NCBI GenBank assembly: GCA_002724245.1
Contig: PBOG01000062.1
Location: 1-64,000, forward strand
DNA: 64,000 nucleotides
Direction of reading: 5' to 3'
Source of the DNA: Planctomycetaceae bacterium
GTDB taxonomy: Bacteria > Planctomycetota > Planctomycetia > Pirellulales > Pirellulaceae
Below, in pieces: positions 18,522-27,463 of the stretch. Position 1 is the stretch's first letter. The number at the start of each line of letters is the position of its first letter. The notes beneath the pieces are model-generated. The model saw only the letters and a list, made by a program, of their open reading frames with translations, had not been told where the DNA came from and searched no databases. The position numbers were made by a program, and so were the translations under genes.

Positions 18522-21500
18522 TCAGCCCTCTGGTCGGTCCCAGATCGAGATCGATTCGATCACAATCGGGGCACCGCCGAAGACGAGTCGACAGTTGGCG
18601 TTTTGATTGTCGACCCGCCCCATTTTCCAGGGTTGTTGGCGTGACTGGGCGAGCGGCTTGCCGTCCAGGAACAAGCGAATTTCGCCCACCGAAGTGTCCC
18701 AGGTCACCGTGGCATCGTGCCAGTCGCCGGGAGCCATATCGCGCAGCGAAGTGTGGGGCCAGTGTTGCTCACCGGTGACATCGAACATGTTGCACAGGTA
18801 ACGGCCATCGTCGAGCTTGCCGATATACATTAGTCCAGGTTCCACGCGAAGTTGCAGGAAATACCGTGTCACCCCGTCTCCACCGTGCCACAGCGGTTTG
18901 AAACGGAGATGGATTTTGCCGCGTTGCAGATTGATGTTGCCTTGCGGGAGGTAGCTCACCGTGGCGCCTGGTGGCAGATGCAGGGCGGTTCCTCCGGGTG
19001 ATTGTTCGTAGCGGATGTCGCCGGTAATCGTCGCCTTACCGGACAGTCCGCGGGCGATCCGGGCATCGGCGCCCCCTTCGAAATCAACGTGAAACAGCAG
19101 GTGTTTATCAGGAGTTGTATTGCGGGACGCTGGCTGCAGCGTGGCAATGGATCCGGCATGGAACCGGGTGAATTCGGGGTAGAGTCGCAGGGTGTAGCCG
19201 AAGGTGGCCGTTTGCCCCTGTGCCAGTGGAGTGGCGCGGTACATCCACTCTGCAGTGCCGTGTGGGTCCTGGGAATTCTCGCCACGCCAGGTTAGCAACT
19301 GCAGGAGGCGTTCGGGTCGATCGACCTGGAACGCCAGTAACAATTTCTGGTCGGGAAAAAATTCGCCAAAATGGGCCAGGGCCCGGGTGCCCAACGCAGG
19401 GTAATCGGTGAACGCGTCCAGCACTTCAGCAGGTGCGAGGCCACGATTGATGACCACCGAGGATTTCCAGTCGGATGAAGTGAGCAAACGCGTTCCGTCA
19501 TAACTCCAGGAGACAGTCTGGCCTCGCTGTTGATGATCGATGTAATGGTGGACTCGATAACTGAGATCGAAGCTGGGAACGTCCATCGACAGCGAGTCAT
19601 TCAGAAACTCGACGCGGACGTGAACACGCCCCGGCTGATGGTCGAAAGAGTAGGTCTTGTTCATCAACAGCGTGACTCCTCCACCGAGTGAATGGAGCGC
19701 CACGGACCGTTGGAAAACCAGGTCGATCCCTTTCGCGTGGATCCGCTGATCGACCAGTCGCATCACGGTATCGAGTTCCCGGTTGCTACGTTCAGAGGTG
19801 GGTTGCCACAACATGTCGCGACAGAGTCCGGCTTCCCGCGTACGCAGTTCCGTGCCTGCGAGTTTCCACTTCAACAGGGTGCCGCTGGGGCTTATCCAGA
19901 CCTGCTGATCCGGGGATTCGACCAGGTATTCAAATTGGTTGTCTTTGTTGAAGTCGTCAAATCGCATCCGCAGGTCACCGGGAACCGTGTCGGGGGGCAG
20001 TGACGTGGCGGATTCGGTGTACGCCAGCGCCTCCTGCTGGAGCGGTTCCAGTTCGATGGCCCGGAACTTCTGAAAGTCAGGTGCGGGCGTGTTACCGGCA
20101 GGTTCCAGAGAGTAGCCTCGATAGTCGTAGGCGGGGGTTTTCAGATAGAGGCCGGCTGCCAGATCGGCTGATGAGAGCTCGGCCTGCCCTGCCCTGGTGA
20201 AAATCTCCTGGTGTTCCCGGTCGACCAACAGCCAGCGACCGGCAGGCAGGGCTGCCGTCAGCTTGACGAAACAAGGCTCCTGGCGATGGCGGTTACAGAC
20301 GACACTGAGCCAGCTGTTGGCGTCGGTGCGCTGGTAGCTGCGGAGGATGGCATCTTGATCCCAGTCGGGGTAACGGTTACGTATGATCTTGCCGCTGCCC
20401 AGGCGGATTTCCGCATCTTGCTTGGGAATTGGAGTGATAAGCAGGTTGCCGGGGTCGAGGGCACCTGCGAACAGGGTTTGTTGATGTTCTGCGAGAAAGT
20501 TCATGACGCGGTTGAGTTGCACAAACGTGGCGGCGTCGAGTGCCCAGCCGGCGTAAAAGCTGGTGCCTTTGCATCCAATCAAAGCAGCGCCAAGTGTCTG
20601 TAACATCATGTCCTGGTCGGCGATGAACAGGTTGCGATAGCCTCCTGCACTGACATTCTGACAACCTGTAAAACGCGCCTGGGGAGAACGCGCCATCCAG
20701 CGTTTCATCTCTTGCAGAGATCGTGCGCTGGTGAAGTTCATGGGGTCGACATAGGTGACCTGGTCGGCGTAGCGGGCGTAGTCGATGTTGGAAGTCAAAT
20801 CACTTGTGGTACCCTGGCAGAGAATGGTGTCGATCTTCGGATTGACGGAGCGGCAGTAAGCAGCCCAGTTGCGCACGACCTGGGCTGCCAGCTCCTGTCG
20901 CATTTCGATCCACTCTTGCAAGTACTTTTCACGAATAGTCTGTTCGGTGAGTTCGGTTTCTACGGGCAGTTTGTTCCGTTTTCGAAACCGCGTTAACAGC
21001 CATGGGTAGTTTCGAAACTCGGTAATTCTACCCGCCGGACCGGGTTCAAAGTCCAGTAGCGTTGCATCGGCCGTGCGCAGTCTGGCGGCGGTCCGCTCTG
21101 CCCCGGGGACTTGCCCAAACCAGGCGGGTCCCATCGCCAGACAGTCGAAAAAATCATTTTCGTAAACCCGCTGGTAGCTACCGGAACGTTGGTGGATCAG
21201 GTAAAAACCGCGCGCCTGCAGCGCTCGATTGAAGGTTGCTGACTCCAACGACTGGATCGCGTTAAACCCGGCTTTGGCCATGTAGTCGGCGACTTCGTCC
21301 CAGTGGCCGGTCCGATAACGCGGTCCGTAGTGCAACCACAGCTTGAAATATTCGGGCGGTAGCCGTGGCGGTTGTAACGCGTCGAAAATCTTCAGCTGAG
21401 ACCGGTCGGTAAAACACGTATCCCCTTGGAAAGTAAGTCGAACTTCAATTTGCAGGGGAGCTGGAGGGATCGGTTGATTGTCACTGATACGAAACCAGAT

Positions 21501-21917
21501 CCACTCGTGATCACTGCCCCATGCGCCTTGCAGTGACCGTATGCGCACCTGCTCCGCGTCGAGTGGTTTGGTGACTTGCTTCCACGGTTGGCCATCTCGA
21601 ATCGTGTCGACCACAGCCAGCCCTTGTTGCTCTGCGTCTGGGATTTCGATGAATCCAGGCAGCAAGACGGTGTAGCTAAATCCTTCCGCGGTGTATTTGC
21701 CACTCTGGTTGTCGATCGGGGGCATGTAGAGGTCGAGGAAGTTCACCTGATCTTTGATGGCGGAGGTGGTGCCGTTTTTGTTGATGCTGGCGTGCGCAAA
21801 ATAGATGCGTGGCGGGTCAAAGCGTTTGCCGTAGACGTCGACCGCCAACACGGCACCACCCGGCTGGAGAATGCATAGGCTACTCCAGACCAACCCCAGT
21901 AGTGTTACCCAACGCAT
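18522..21917 (-). CDS. 1131-residue exported protein with TIM-barrel-like core and C-terminal LamG-like domain
   Basis: A signal peptide ends near residue 26 and an AGGTGG lies a few bases before ATG 21917. Residues about 27-170 are beta-rich. Residues 180-480 look like a TIM-barrel ('YMAKAGFNAIQSLESATF', 'DATLLDFEPGPAG', 'NPKIDTILCQGTT') with acidic residues in places typical of glycosidases. A long beta-rich middle follows. The last 200 residues form a concanavalin/LamG-like sandwich ('LLFHVDFEGGADARIA...', 'DWHDATVTWDTSVGEIRLFLDGKPL'), commonly used to bind glycans. I do not recognise a named family. It ends 67 bp from the convergent MFS gene, which could carry its products. Confidence 0.75.
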   Translation of the reverse strand: MRWVTLLGLVWSSLCILQPGGAVLAVDVYGKRFDPPRIYFAHASINKNGTTSAIKDQVNFLDLYMPPIDNQSGKYTAEGFSYTVLLPGFIEIPDAEQQGLAVVDTIRDGQPWKQVTKPLDAEQVRIRSLQGAWGSDHEWIWFRISDNQPIPPAPLQIEVRLTFQGDTCFTDRSQLKIFDALQPPRLPPEYFKLWLHYGPRYRTGHWDEVADYMAKAGFNAIQSLESATFNRALQARGFYLIHQRSGSYQRVYENDFFDCLAMGPAWFGQVPGAERTAARLRTADATLLDFEPGPAGRITEFRNYPWLLTRFRKRNKLPVETELTEQTIREKYLQEWIEMRQELAAQVVRNWAAYCRSVNPKIDTILCQGTTSDLTSNIDYARYADQVTYVDPMNFTSARSLQEMKRWMARSPQARFTGCQNVSAGGYRNLFIADQDMMLQTLGAALIGCKGTSFYAGWALDAATFVQLNRVMNFLAEHQQTLFAGALDPGNLLITPIPKQDAEIRLGSGKIIRNRYPDWDQDAILRSYQRTDANSWLSVVCNRHRQEPCFVKLTAALPAGRWLLVDREHQEIFTRAGQAELSSADLAAGLYLKTPAYDYRGYSLEPAGNTPAPDFQKFRAIELEPLQQEALAYTESATSLPPDTVPGDLRMRFDDFNKDNQFEYLVESPDQQVWISPSGTLLKWKLAGTELRTREAGLCRDMLWQPTSERSNRELDTVMRLVDQRIHAKGIDLVFQRSVALHSLGGGVTLLMNKTYSFDHQPGRVHVRVEFLNDSLSMDVPSFDLSYRVHHYIDHQQRGQTVSWSYDGTRLLTSSDWKSSVVINRGLAPAEVLDAFTDYPALGTRALAHFGEFFPDQKLLLAFQVDRPERLLQLLTWRGENSQDPHGTAEWMYRATPLAQGQTATFGYTLRLYPEFTRFHAGSIATLQPASRNTTPDKHLLFHVDFEGGADARIARGLSGKATITGDIRYEQSPGGTALHLPPGATVSYLPQGNINLQRGKIHLRFKPLWHGGDGVTRYFLQLRVEPGLMYIGKLDDGRYLCNMFDVTGEQHWPHTSLRDMAPGDWHDATVTWDTSVGEIRLFLDGKPLAQSRQQPWKMGRVDNQNANCRLVFGGAPIVIESISIWDRPEG

Positions 21918-21951
21918 TGTTCCACCTTATCAGCCAGGATTGCCTGAGACG

Positions 21952-22656
21952 TTACGCGGATTCCCACGACTCAATCCGAGTTTCCAGAATCTCGACACGG
22001 TCGCGTAAAGTAGAGAGTTCTGCTTCCAGACTCGTGATCCGCTCGCTGGTTGAATTTGTTGTCGTCTGGCTGCGTGTGGGTGTTGTTGTGCTCTGGGGTG
22101 CGTCTTTTTGCAGGCGAGCCATTTCCTCTTCTCCGTAGAGACCGTGGGTCACGACTTGGCCCCGTCCAGGTGGCGACAATTCCACCATTAGCTGTTTAGA
22201 GAGTAACGCGTCGACAATGGGGCGCAGAGCGTTCAGGTCGACGATGGCCTCCATGCGTGCGGCGCGGCTGCGCAGCTCTCCCAGAGTTTGTGGACCACGT
22301 AGCAGCAACTCGGCGAGAACAGCAGCTTCGGTCTTGTCGACGCTTAACCAATCATAGGCACGATGCCGGAATTTGGCTGCGCGGCCGTCCCCTTGTACTT
22401 CCACAACGGCGCCCAGCTGACGCAAGCTGTCGAGCGTCTCTTGTACGTCATCAGTTTCGTAATCGGTCTGCGGTGCGCGGTTGCTTTTCTGGTTGCAGCC
22501 GGTCGTCGTGGCATTCAGGGTTAATGGGTAGGCGTCGGGCGTTGTTTTTGCTTTTTCAATCAAGACGCCGAACACACGACGCTGTGCTGGATTCAATGGA
22601 GACCAGGTGCGATCGGGAGCGGAGTCATTGTTTGTGTCTGCAGAGGCTTCGTTCAT
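21952..22656 (-). CDS. yceH: YceH-type winged-helix protein (DUF480)
   Basis: The 234-residue cytoplasmic protein matches the YceH/DUF480 family across residues 18-190: 'LNPAQRRVFGVLIEKAKTTPDAYPLTLNA', 'GCNQKSNR', 'TETDDVQ'-like segment and 'AEAAVLAELLLRGPQT'. The family consists of two winged-helix domains; its role is not well established. The C-terminus beyond residue 195 is a Thr/Ser-rich linker followed by a heptad coiled coil (about 207-232), an addition that may allow dimerisation. It starts 35 bp downstream of the previous gene's start on the same strand and appears to be an independent housekeeping gene. Confidence 0.88.
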   Translation of the reverse strand: MNEASADTNNDSAPDRTWSPLNPAQRRVFGVLIEKAKTTPDAYPLTLNATTTGCNQKSNRAPQTDYETDDVQETLDSLRQLGAVVEVQGDGRAAKFRHRAYDWLSVDKTEAAVLAELLLRGPQTLGELRSRAARMEAIVDLNALRPIVDALLSKQLMVELSPPGRGQVVTHGLYGEEEMARLQKDAPQSTTTPTRSQTTTNSTSERITSLEAELSTLRDRVEILETRIESWESA

Positions 22657-22809
22657 CTTCGCGTCTCGGGAACAGGGTGAACCGCCAGCGCGTCGGAAAT
22701 GGGATGTGAAGTGAGGACAGACACGCTTGGGGCATGGTGGTTTTTTTGCGCTGCGGCACGCTAGGTGCGCAAGCTGGCCAGCGTCTGGCAGCAGCGGTGT
22801 GTGGATGTC

Positions 22810-23103
22810 TTATTCCATCCCCAATCGATTCCGAATGACGTTCCGGGCTTCCTGGTCATCCAGCACCGGTCGGACCTCGATATCTAACGCTCCATTCCAA
22901 TTGAGTCCCCAGCCCTGGACGGCTGCCGCGTCGTCACTTTCGCAGATTGCCACACCCGTGCCGGTGGCCACATCATGCCAGCGGCCAATTACCGTGACTC
23001 CGGGGTGGTCCGTTTCGTGGTCGGCGTCTGTCATGGCGGCAAAGGTCTTGAAGACTTCATGTCGGTTGGTGGTGTGTGTAGACCAGGTAATCATGAATTT
23101 CAT
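22810..23103 (-). CDS. DUF3303-type small protein
   Basis: The 97-residue product resembles DUF3303 proteins: an initial 'MKFMITWSTHTTNRHEVFKTFAAM', then a 'GVTVIGRWHDVATGTGVAICESDD' ferredoxin-like beta hairpin, then an amphipathic end. It has no signal peptide. The family is small, dimeric alpha/beta-barrel-like by sequence and of unknown function. An overlapping + strand open frame (22727-23242) is judged non-coding. Flanking spacers are 153 bp on one side and 290 bp on the other. Confidence 0.8.
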   Translation of the reverse strand: MKFMITWSTHTTNRHEVFKTFAAMTDADHETDHPGVTVIGRWHDVATGTGVAICESDDAAAVQGWGLNWNGALDIEVRPVLDDQEARNVIRNRLGME

Positions 23104-23393
23104 CGGGGTATCCTTACAGGGAGGAGACGTACTCGTCTTTGAGCTGGAACTACTTCATTCCGTATTTCACGATGCTCAGTGTGCAGGTCACTCTGAGGCG
23201 TTGTTATCAGGCAGAGGTCTACTAACTGTCAACTATTTGTAGATAGATTCTTGGGTTTAACGAACGTGATTGGCCTGGCGGTGTGCGGGTAAATCGACCT
23301 GGTGATTAGAACAGGATCTGGGTTTCAGGCGGTGACGTGTTGCACTGCAACCGGAGCTGGTCGCCAGAAGGTCATCGGCTGCCCGGATTTGGG
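23104..23393. other. Intergenic region, no gene seen
   Basis: This stretch lies between the start of the DUF3303 gene and the end of the CPBP protease gene, both on the minus strand. I see no credible coding frame or clear terminator; it must contain the promoter of the DUF3303 gene. Confidence 0.35.
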
Positions 23394-24395
23394 TCATAAG
23401 AGTTTTTCGCTGGTGGTCGGGCCCGCAGTAACACCGGCTTGGGTCAGCAGGAATACGGAGACGATCATGGCCGGTCCGCAGGCCAGCAGGATCCCCCAGT
23501 CCGTGTAGGTGAAGTGGTTGTCGACGGTATCTGGTGAATTGAGTTGCGTTTCCAGAATAGACACGGAGTTGTTCACGATGTGACATAACATCGCCGGCAG
23601 AATGGACTTCGCTTGCCAGGCAACGACTCCCATCCAGATCCCCAGCGGCAAGACCAGCAGCGAGTGGATGGGGTCCATGTGGGCGATCGCAAAGAGCACA
23701 GAGCTGATCAAGATGGCCACCCCTGCGGGTAGCCTGGCCAGTAGCCGGGTTTGGACGTAACCGCGAAAGAGAAGTTCTTCGACGACTCCGGGAATCAAAG
23801 CAATCAGCAAAAACACTAGCGGCAAGCGTGAACCACCAAAGCTGCCCATGATGCGATTGAGGACCTCCAGGTTCTCGCCCATGTCCGTTAAGAAATGGGA
23901 AGCAACGAACCAGGTCACAAGGCCGACCATCGGGGTGGCGATCGCGAATGCAAACCAATTCCAAACCGGCAGGGCACCCCTGGCAAGGCCCAGCCTGCAC
24001 TGCCAGGGTATCGGTGATAACAACGCGGCCCCCAGCGCAGCGCATAGTAGCACGCTTTGACTCGGCACGGATATCACGAACAGCCCCTCCGGGCGCGTGT
24101 AGAAATCTTCCAACCAGATCCAGTACAGGGATGAGTCGCTCATCGTTGTTGGACCGGCATCTACCAGGGCAGCAATAACGATTGCTGCGGTCGACAGAAT
24201 GGCGGAAAGGATGATCGCCAAGATCGGCACGGTCACTGTGGGCCAGATTCTAGCGCGCGCTGCAACTGGTCTGGTAGCATCTGCAGCGGGCGCAGGAGCT
24301 GCCGGGATGCCTGGTTCGGAAGTGTCGGAAACGAAGGTTGCCAGAATCGGTGGCGGCCTGGTTGCTTCGTCTGGTAACGGATTGTCATGAGTCAT
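23394..24395 (-). CDS. CPBP-family intramembrane metalloprotease
   Basis: I place the start at ATG 24395 because the longer frame from 24488 runs into the upstream gene. The 333-residue protein has a Pro/Ala-rich 50-residue cytoplasmic lead, then about six to eight membrane helices. The CPBP/ABI (Rce1-like) motifs are intact: E206-E207 in 'EELLFR' with R211, His239 in 'FAIAHMDP', and His272 with Asn in 'CHIVNN'. These residues form the metal-dependent active site in the membrane. In eukaryotes Rce1 cuts CaaX proteins; bacterial members are often linked to bacteriocin self-protection or unknown substrates. The target here cannot be deduced. It lies downstream of the PQQ-propeller gene. Confidence 0.88.
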   Translation of the reverse strand: MTHDNPLPDEATRPPPILATFVSDTSEPGIPAAPAPAADATRPVAARARIWPTVTVPILAIILSAILSTAAIVIAALVDAGPTTMSDSSLYWIWLEDFYTRPEGLFVISVPSQSVLLCAALGAALLSPIPWQCRLGLARGALPVWNWFAFAIATPMVGLVTWFVASHFLTDMGENLEVLNRIMGSFGGSRLPLVFLLIALIPGVVEELLFRGYVQTRLLARLPAGVAILISSVLFAIAHMDPIHSLLVLPLGIWMGVVAWQAKSILPAMLCHIVNNSVSILETQLNSPDTVDNHFTYTDWGILLACGPAMIVSVFLLTQAGVTAGPTTSEKLL

Positions 24396-24474
24396 AGTGG
24401 GGCATCTTCCGGTTACCAGAGGAGGACTACGACCGTGGGTTGTGAACGCTCCGGGGTTGGTGGAATGTGGTTGA

Positions 24475-25812
24475 CTATCTGCGGTCACCGGGGGGAGACT
24501 GCTTCGCTGCCACGGGCAGCTGAACCGCTACCAGTTCACGGTCACTGCGTGCAAAAATTCGGTCTGCTGCGTAAGCAGGGTGGGCCCACGTGTTACCAAG
24601 AACGGTTGCGCGGGCCAGCTCCTGGTAACCCGTGCGGTTCAATTGCGCCAGGATCAGTTCACCGGCCGAGTTCAGGATCAGTGCCCGATCGCCCTGATTG
24701 ATCCACACCAGCGTTGCTTGTGGGTTGCGTCCGCGGGGAGTCGCGCGATTTCCATCATCCCAGATCTTTTTTCCTGTACGGAAGTCAAAACAGATCATGC
24801 CGTGTTGCTTGTCGAGTAAATAGGCATAACCGTCGCGGTAGAGGGGTTGCGACATCAATCCACGCAGATGGCGGTTTTCTTCCCAGAGCAATTCCGCCGG
24901 ATTACTGTCACCACCGAGGCGGATGGCCTTTGAGCCTTCCCAGTAGCCACTCACAAAGAGGATGTCTTCCTCGTAGACAGGGGTTGCGATTGAGACTCCC
25001 ATGGTCACTTGATAGGGAACGGCCCAAATCAGTTTACCCGTTCCCGGGTCCAGCCCGCGTATATGCGAAGGAGTCCAGCAGATAAGTTGACGCCTGCCAT
25101 CACGCTCAATCAGGATCGGTGTCGCGTAGGCTGCTTCGTCGGACAGAGTCTTCCAGACAGGCGATCCTGTTTTTCGGTTCAAGGCAACCACGCTCTGGCC
25201 TGCCTTACCTCCAGGCTGGACAATGACCAGATCGTCAGCCACTAGAGGCGACGCCGCGTAACCCCAGGTCGGCATGCGGCCCTGGTAGTCACGAGCCAGA
25301 TGCGCCGACCAGATCGGTTTGCCATTGGCGACATCCAGGCACCATAGATGTCCTAGTGCGCCTAAGGTGTAAACGCGGTTGTCGTGAATGGTTGGCGTCG
25401 CGCGAGGCCCACTACCATACTCAAGCTTTCCATAGTCGATCGGATACGTATGGATCCACAACGGTTTGCCGTCTGTGGCGCGAAAGCAGACAACGCGTTC
25501 CGAGTCTTGCGGAGTCGTTTGTCGGTCCATCGTGAAAATCCGTTGATCCGACGCGGCGACCCCCGCATAACCACCGCCAATCGGCCTGGTCCAGGCACGT
25601 TGCAAACCTTCTTGAGGCCATTTGTCGAGCAACTTCGGTGCATTCCAAGTACCGTTACCGCGTGGTCCGCGCCAACGCGGCCAATCTTCGCCTTGCCGGC
25701 TGGCTGTTCCGGTTTGATTAGCGCGTAGTTGCGCTCGTTCTTGCGACCGGGAACAGTTGGCGTGGCCCACTGCAAGCCAGGCTACGACCAGGATGACTGA
25801 AAGACGTAACAT
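24475..25812 (-). CDS. PQQ-like beta-propeller repeat protein, exported
   Basis: The start at 25812 gives a signal peptide (MLRLSVILVVAWLAVGHA); an upstream in-frame start at 25860 adds a charged stretch that would spoil it. The remaining 425 residues contain repeated WD/PQQ-like blades such as 'DWPRWRGPRGNGTW', 'GKPLWIHTYPIDYG', 'GKPIWSAHLARDY', 'GSPVWKTLSDEA' and 'TGKKIWDDGNRA', consistent with an eight-bladed propeller. Planctomycetes have many such proteins; whether this one binds pyrroloquinoline quinone or is a BamB-like scaffold cannot be told. It probably shares a transcript with the CPBP gene downstream. Confidence 0.88.
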   Translation of the reverse strand: MLRLSVILVVAWLAVGHANCSRSQERAQLRANQTGTASRQGEDWPRWRGPRGNGTWNAPKLLDKWPQEGLQRAWTRPIGGGYAGVAASDQRIFTMDRQTTPQDSERVVCFRATDGKPLWIHTYPIDYGKLEYGSGPRATPTIHDNRVYTLGALGHLWCLDVANGKPIWSAHLARDYQGRMPTWGYAASPLVADDLVIVQPGGKAGQSVVALNRKTGSPVWKTLSDEAAYATPILIERDGRRQLICWTPSHIRGLDPGTGKLIWAVPYQVTMGVSIATPVYEEDILFVSGYWEGSKAIRLGGDSNPAELLWEENRHLRGLMSQPLYRDGYAYLLDKQHGMICFDFRTGKKIWDDGNRATPRGRNPQATLVWINQGDRALILNSAGELILAQLNRTGYQELARATVLGNTWAHPAYAADRIFARSDRELVAVQLPVAAKQSPPGDRR

Positions 25813-25863
25813 GTTACCGCTCGATTCCTTCTCTTCGCGTAAGCTACCTCTTCGGCGCAACCC

Positions 25864-25886
25864 ATGCCAGGTTTATCCGCCGGCAT
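25864..25886 (-). terminator. Possible stem-loop after phoU
   Basis: ATGCC-GG pairs with CC-GGCAT around an eight-base loop, with one bulged base, in the 80 bp between the end of phoU and the start of the PQQ gene. No U-run follows, so a rho-independent terminator is only weakly supported; it may be a 3'-end stabilising hairpin. Confidence 0.25.
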
Positions 25887-25892
25887 AGTATC

Positions 25893-26573
25893 TTAGACCT
25901 GGTCATGACGAACATCATCGCCGTGCACAAGGAAGATCACCTCTTTGCAGATGTTCACCGCCTGATCCGCGATGCGTTCCAGGTGGCGGGCGATCAGAAT
26001 CTGGGCCAGCGCATCCGCGATGTCTTCGATCCCGGTCAGTACGTTGTGCAGGACTTCGTCACTCAGTAGCCTCTTGATGATCTGGGCGTTCAGGGCATCA
26101 ACAATGTCGTCTTGGCTGCGGGTAGCTTCGGCCTTGCTGGCATCTCGTTCGAAATAGGCATTGAATGCGGCATCGATCATTTCACCGACTGTGGCAGCCA
26201 TTTTGTGCAGATCCGGTTGAACGTGGTGTCCGATCTCCGTTTGCATCAGATCCAGTGATTCACAGATGTTGACCACCTGGTCGCCGATGCGCTCGAGTTG
26301 CATTGTGATGTTGCTCACACCCAGTACATACCGCAGTTGCGTGGCGACCGGGCCGTAGACCGTCAGCATGCGAATCGCGTCACGATCGATGTCCATTTGC
26401 ATTTGGTCGAGCGTGGTCTCTAACTGGTCTACCTCTTTTCGTACGTTCTTGCCGCGGTCTTGGATCGCTGTAATTGCAAGCGCGACCATCGATTGGGCCA
26501 GACTCGCCATCTGGCTCATGCGATTTTGTAACTCCATTAACTCACTGTCGAATTTTTTCACCACGCGCTCCAT
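25893..26573 (-). CDS. phoU: Phosphate signalling protein PhoU
   Basis: The 226-residue cytoplasmic protein is the usual PhoU length and consists of two repeated three-helix PhoU domains (about 15-105 and 120-210). Family motifs are visible: 'IQDRGKNVRKEVDQLETTLDQMQMDID', 'LRYVLGVSNITMQLERIGDQVVNICE' and 'ADALAQILIARHLERIADQAVNICKEV', with the E/D-x-x-D metal-cluster residues. PhoU restrains the PhoR kinase when phosphate is plentiful and regulates Pst transport. It is the last gene of the pst operon, 42 bp after a pstB gene. No phoB or phoR is in the window. Confidence 0.95.
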   Translation of the reverse strand: MERVVKKFDSELMELQNRMSQMASLAQSMVALAITAIQDRGKNVRKEVDQLETTLDQMQMDIDRDAIRMLTVYGPVATQLRYVLGVSNITMQLERIGDQVVNICESLDLMQTEIGHHVQPDLHKMAATVGEMIDAAFNAYFERDASKAEATRSQDDIVDALNAQIIKRLLSDEVLHNVLTGIEDIADALAQILIARHLERIADQAVNICKEVIFLVHGDDVRHDQV

Positions 26574-26615
26574 GGTTACGTAGCGTTGGGGACGTTGAGC
26601 TTGTCAACTATGGTT

Positions 26616-27428
26616 TTAACCATATCGCCCCTGGATGTACATTTCGGTCTTGTTGTGTTGTGGATTCAAGAACATGGATGAAGTTTTCGAGTGCTCGATC
26701 AATTCTCCGAGCAACATGAAGATGCACTCGTCGGTGGTTCGACGTGCCTGGGCCATGTTGTGGGTAACAATCACGATTGTATAGTCGCCTCGCATACTCT
26801 CGATGAGTGATTCGATGCGTTCCACCCCTTCGGCATCAAGGGCCGAGCAGGGTTCATCCATGAGGATGATTTCTGGTTTGAGTGGCAAGAGTCTGGCGAT
26901 ACAAAGTTTTTGTTGTTGCTCAAGAGTGAGTTGGGTGGCGCGTTGGTAGAGGTTGTCTTTTACCGCATCCCACAACTTCACTTCGCGCAGCGCTGCCGTG
27001 ACCAGTTCATCTTTTTTCTCACGTGAGAATTCGTTGGGCTGACTGTGAACGCGGATACCGAACAGGATGTTCTCGTAAATGGAAATAGGTAACGGGTTGG
27101 GGCGTTGGAAGACCATTCCAACTCGGCGCCGCAACTGTCTGGTTGAGACGTCATCGCCGTAGATGTTGGTGTCGAGGATCTTGATCTCGCCAGTGGTTGT
27201 CACGTTTCCGTAGCGTTCATTGATGCGGTTGAAACAACGCAGTAGAGTTGTCTTGCCGCAACCAGACGGGCCAATCAGCCCGGTGATGATTCCTTTCTTG
27301 ATCCTGAGTGCGATGTTGTCCAGTGCCTGGAAATCGCCATACCACAGACTCAAGTCACTAGTCTGGATTGCGTAGTCGGCCACAGTGTCTGCAGTGGTCG
27401 TTTCGTGTTTTGCGGGTTCGTGTTGCAT
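26616..27428 (-). CDS. pstB: Phosphate ABC transporter ATPase PstB, copy with altered signature motif
   Basis: The 270-residue ATPase has a canonical Walker A (GPSGCGKTT, 53-61), Q-loop Gln108, Walker B with catalytic Glu192 (IILMDE), D-loop SALD and switch His223 (VTHN). Its ABC signature is LTLEQQQ (167-173) where PstB normally has LSGGQQQ, so the two glycines that touch the partner's ATP are gone. The other half of the operon's ATPase pair (27464-28282) has the opposite defects. The protein would sit on the cytoplasmic face of PstCA. It lies 35 bp after the first pstB gene and 42 bp before phoU. Confidence 0.93.
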   Translation of the reverse strand: MQHEPAKHETTTADTVADYAIQTSDLSLWYGDFQALDNIALRIKKGIITGLIGPSGCGKTTLLRCFNRINERYGNVTTTGEIKILDTNIYGDDVSTRQLRRRVGMVFQRPNPLPISIYENILFGIRVHSQPNEFSREKKDELVTAALREVKLWDAVKDNLYQRATQLTLEQQQKLCIARLLPLKPEIILMDEPCSALDAEGVERIESLIESMRGDYTIVIVTHNMAQARRTTDECIFMLLGELIEHSKTSSMFLNPQHNKTEMYIQGRYG

Positions 27429-27463
27429 GGAGGTTGTTGAATTGGGACGTGCCAGTTGCGGAG

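Noticed and set aside
22727-23242. 171-aa + strand frame across the DUF3303 gene
   Set aside because: The minus-strand product has a recognisable family pattern; the + frame has no such features.
23257-24045. 262-aa minus-strand frame overlapping the CPBP protease
   Set aside because: Out of frame with the clear EELLFR protease; no family features.
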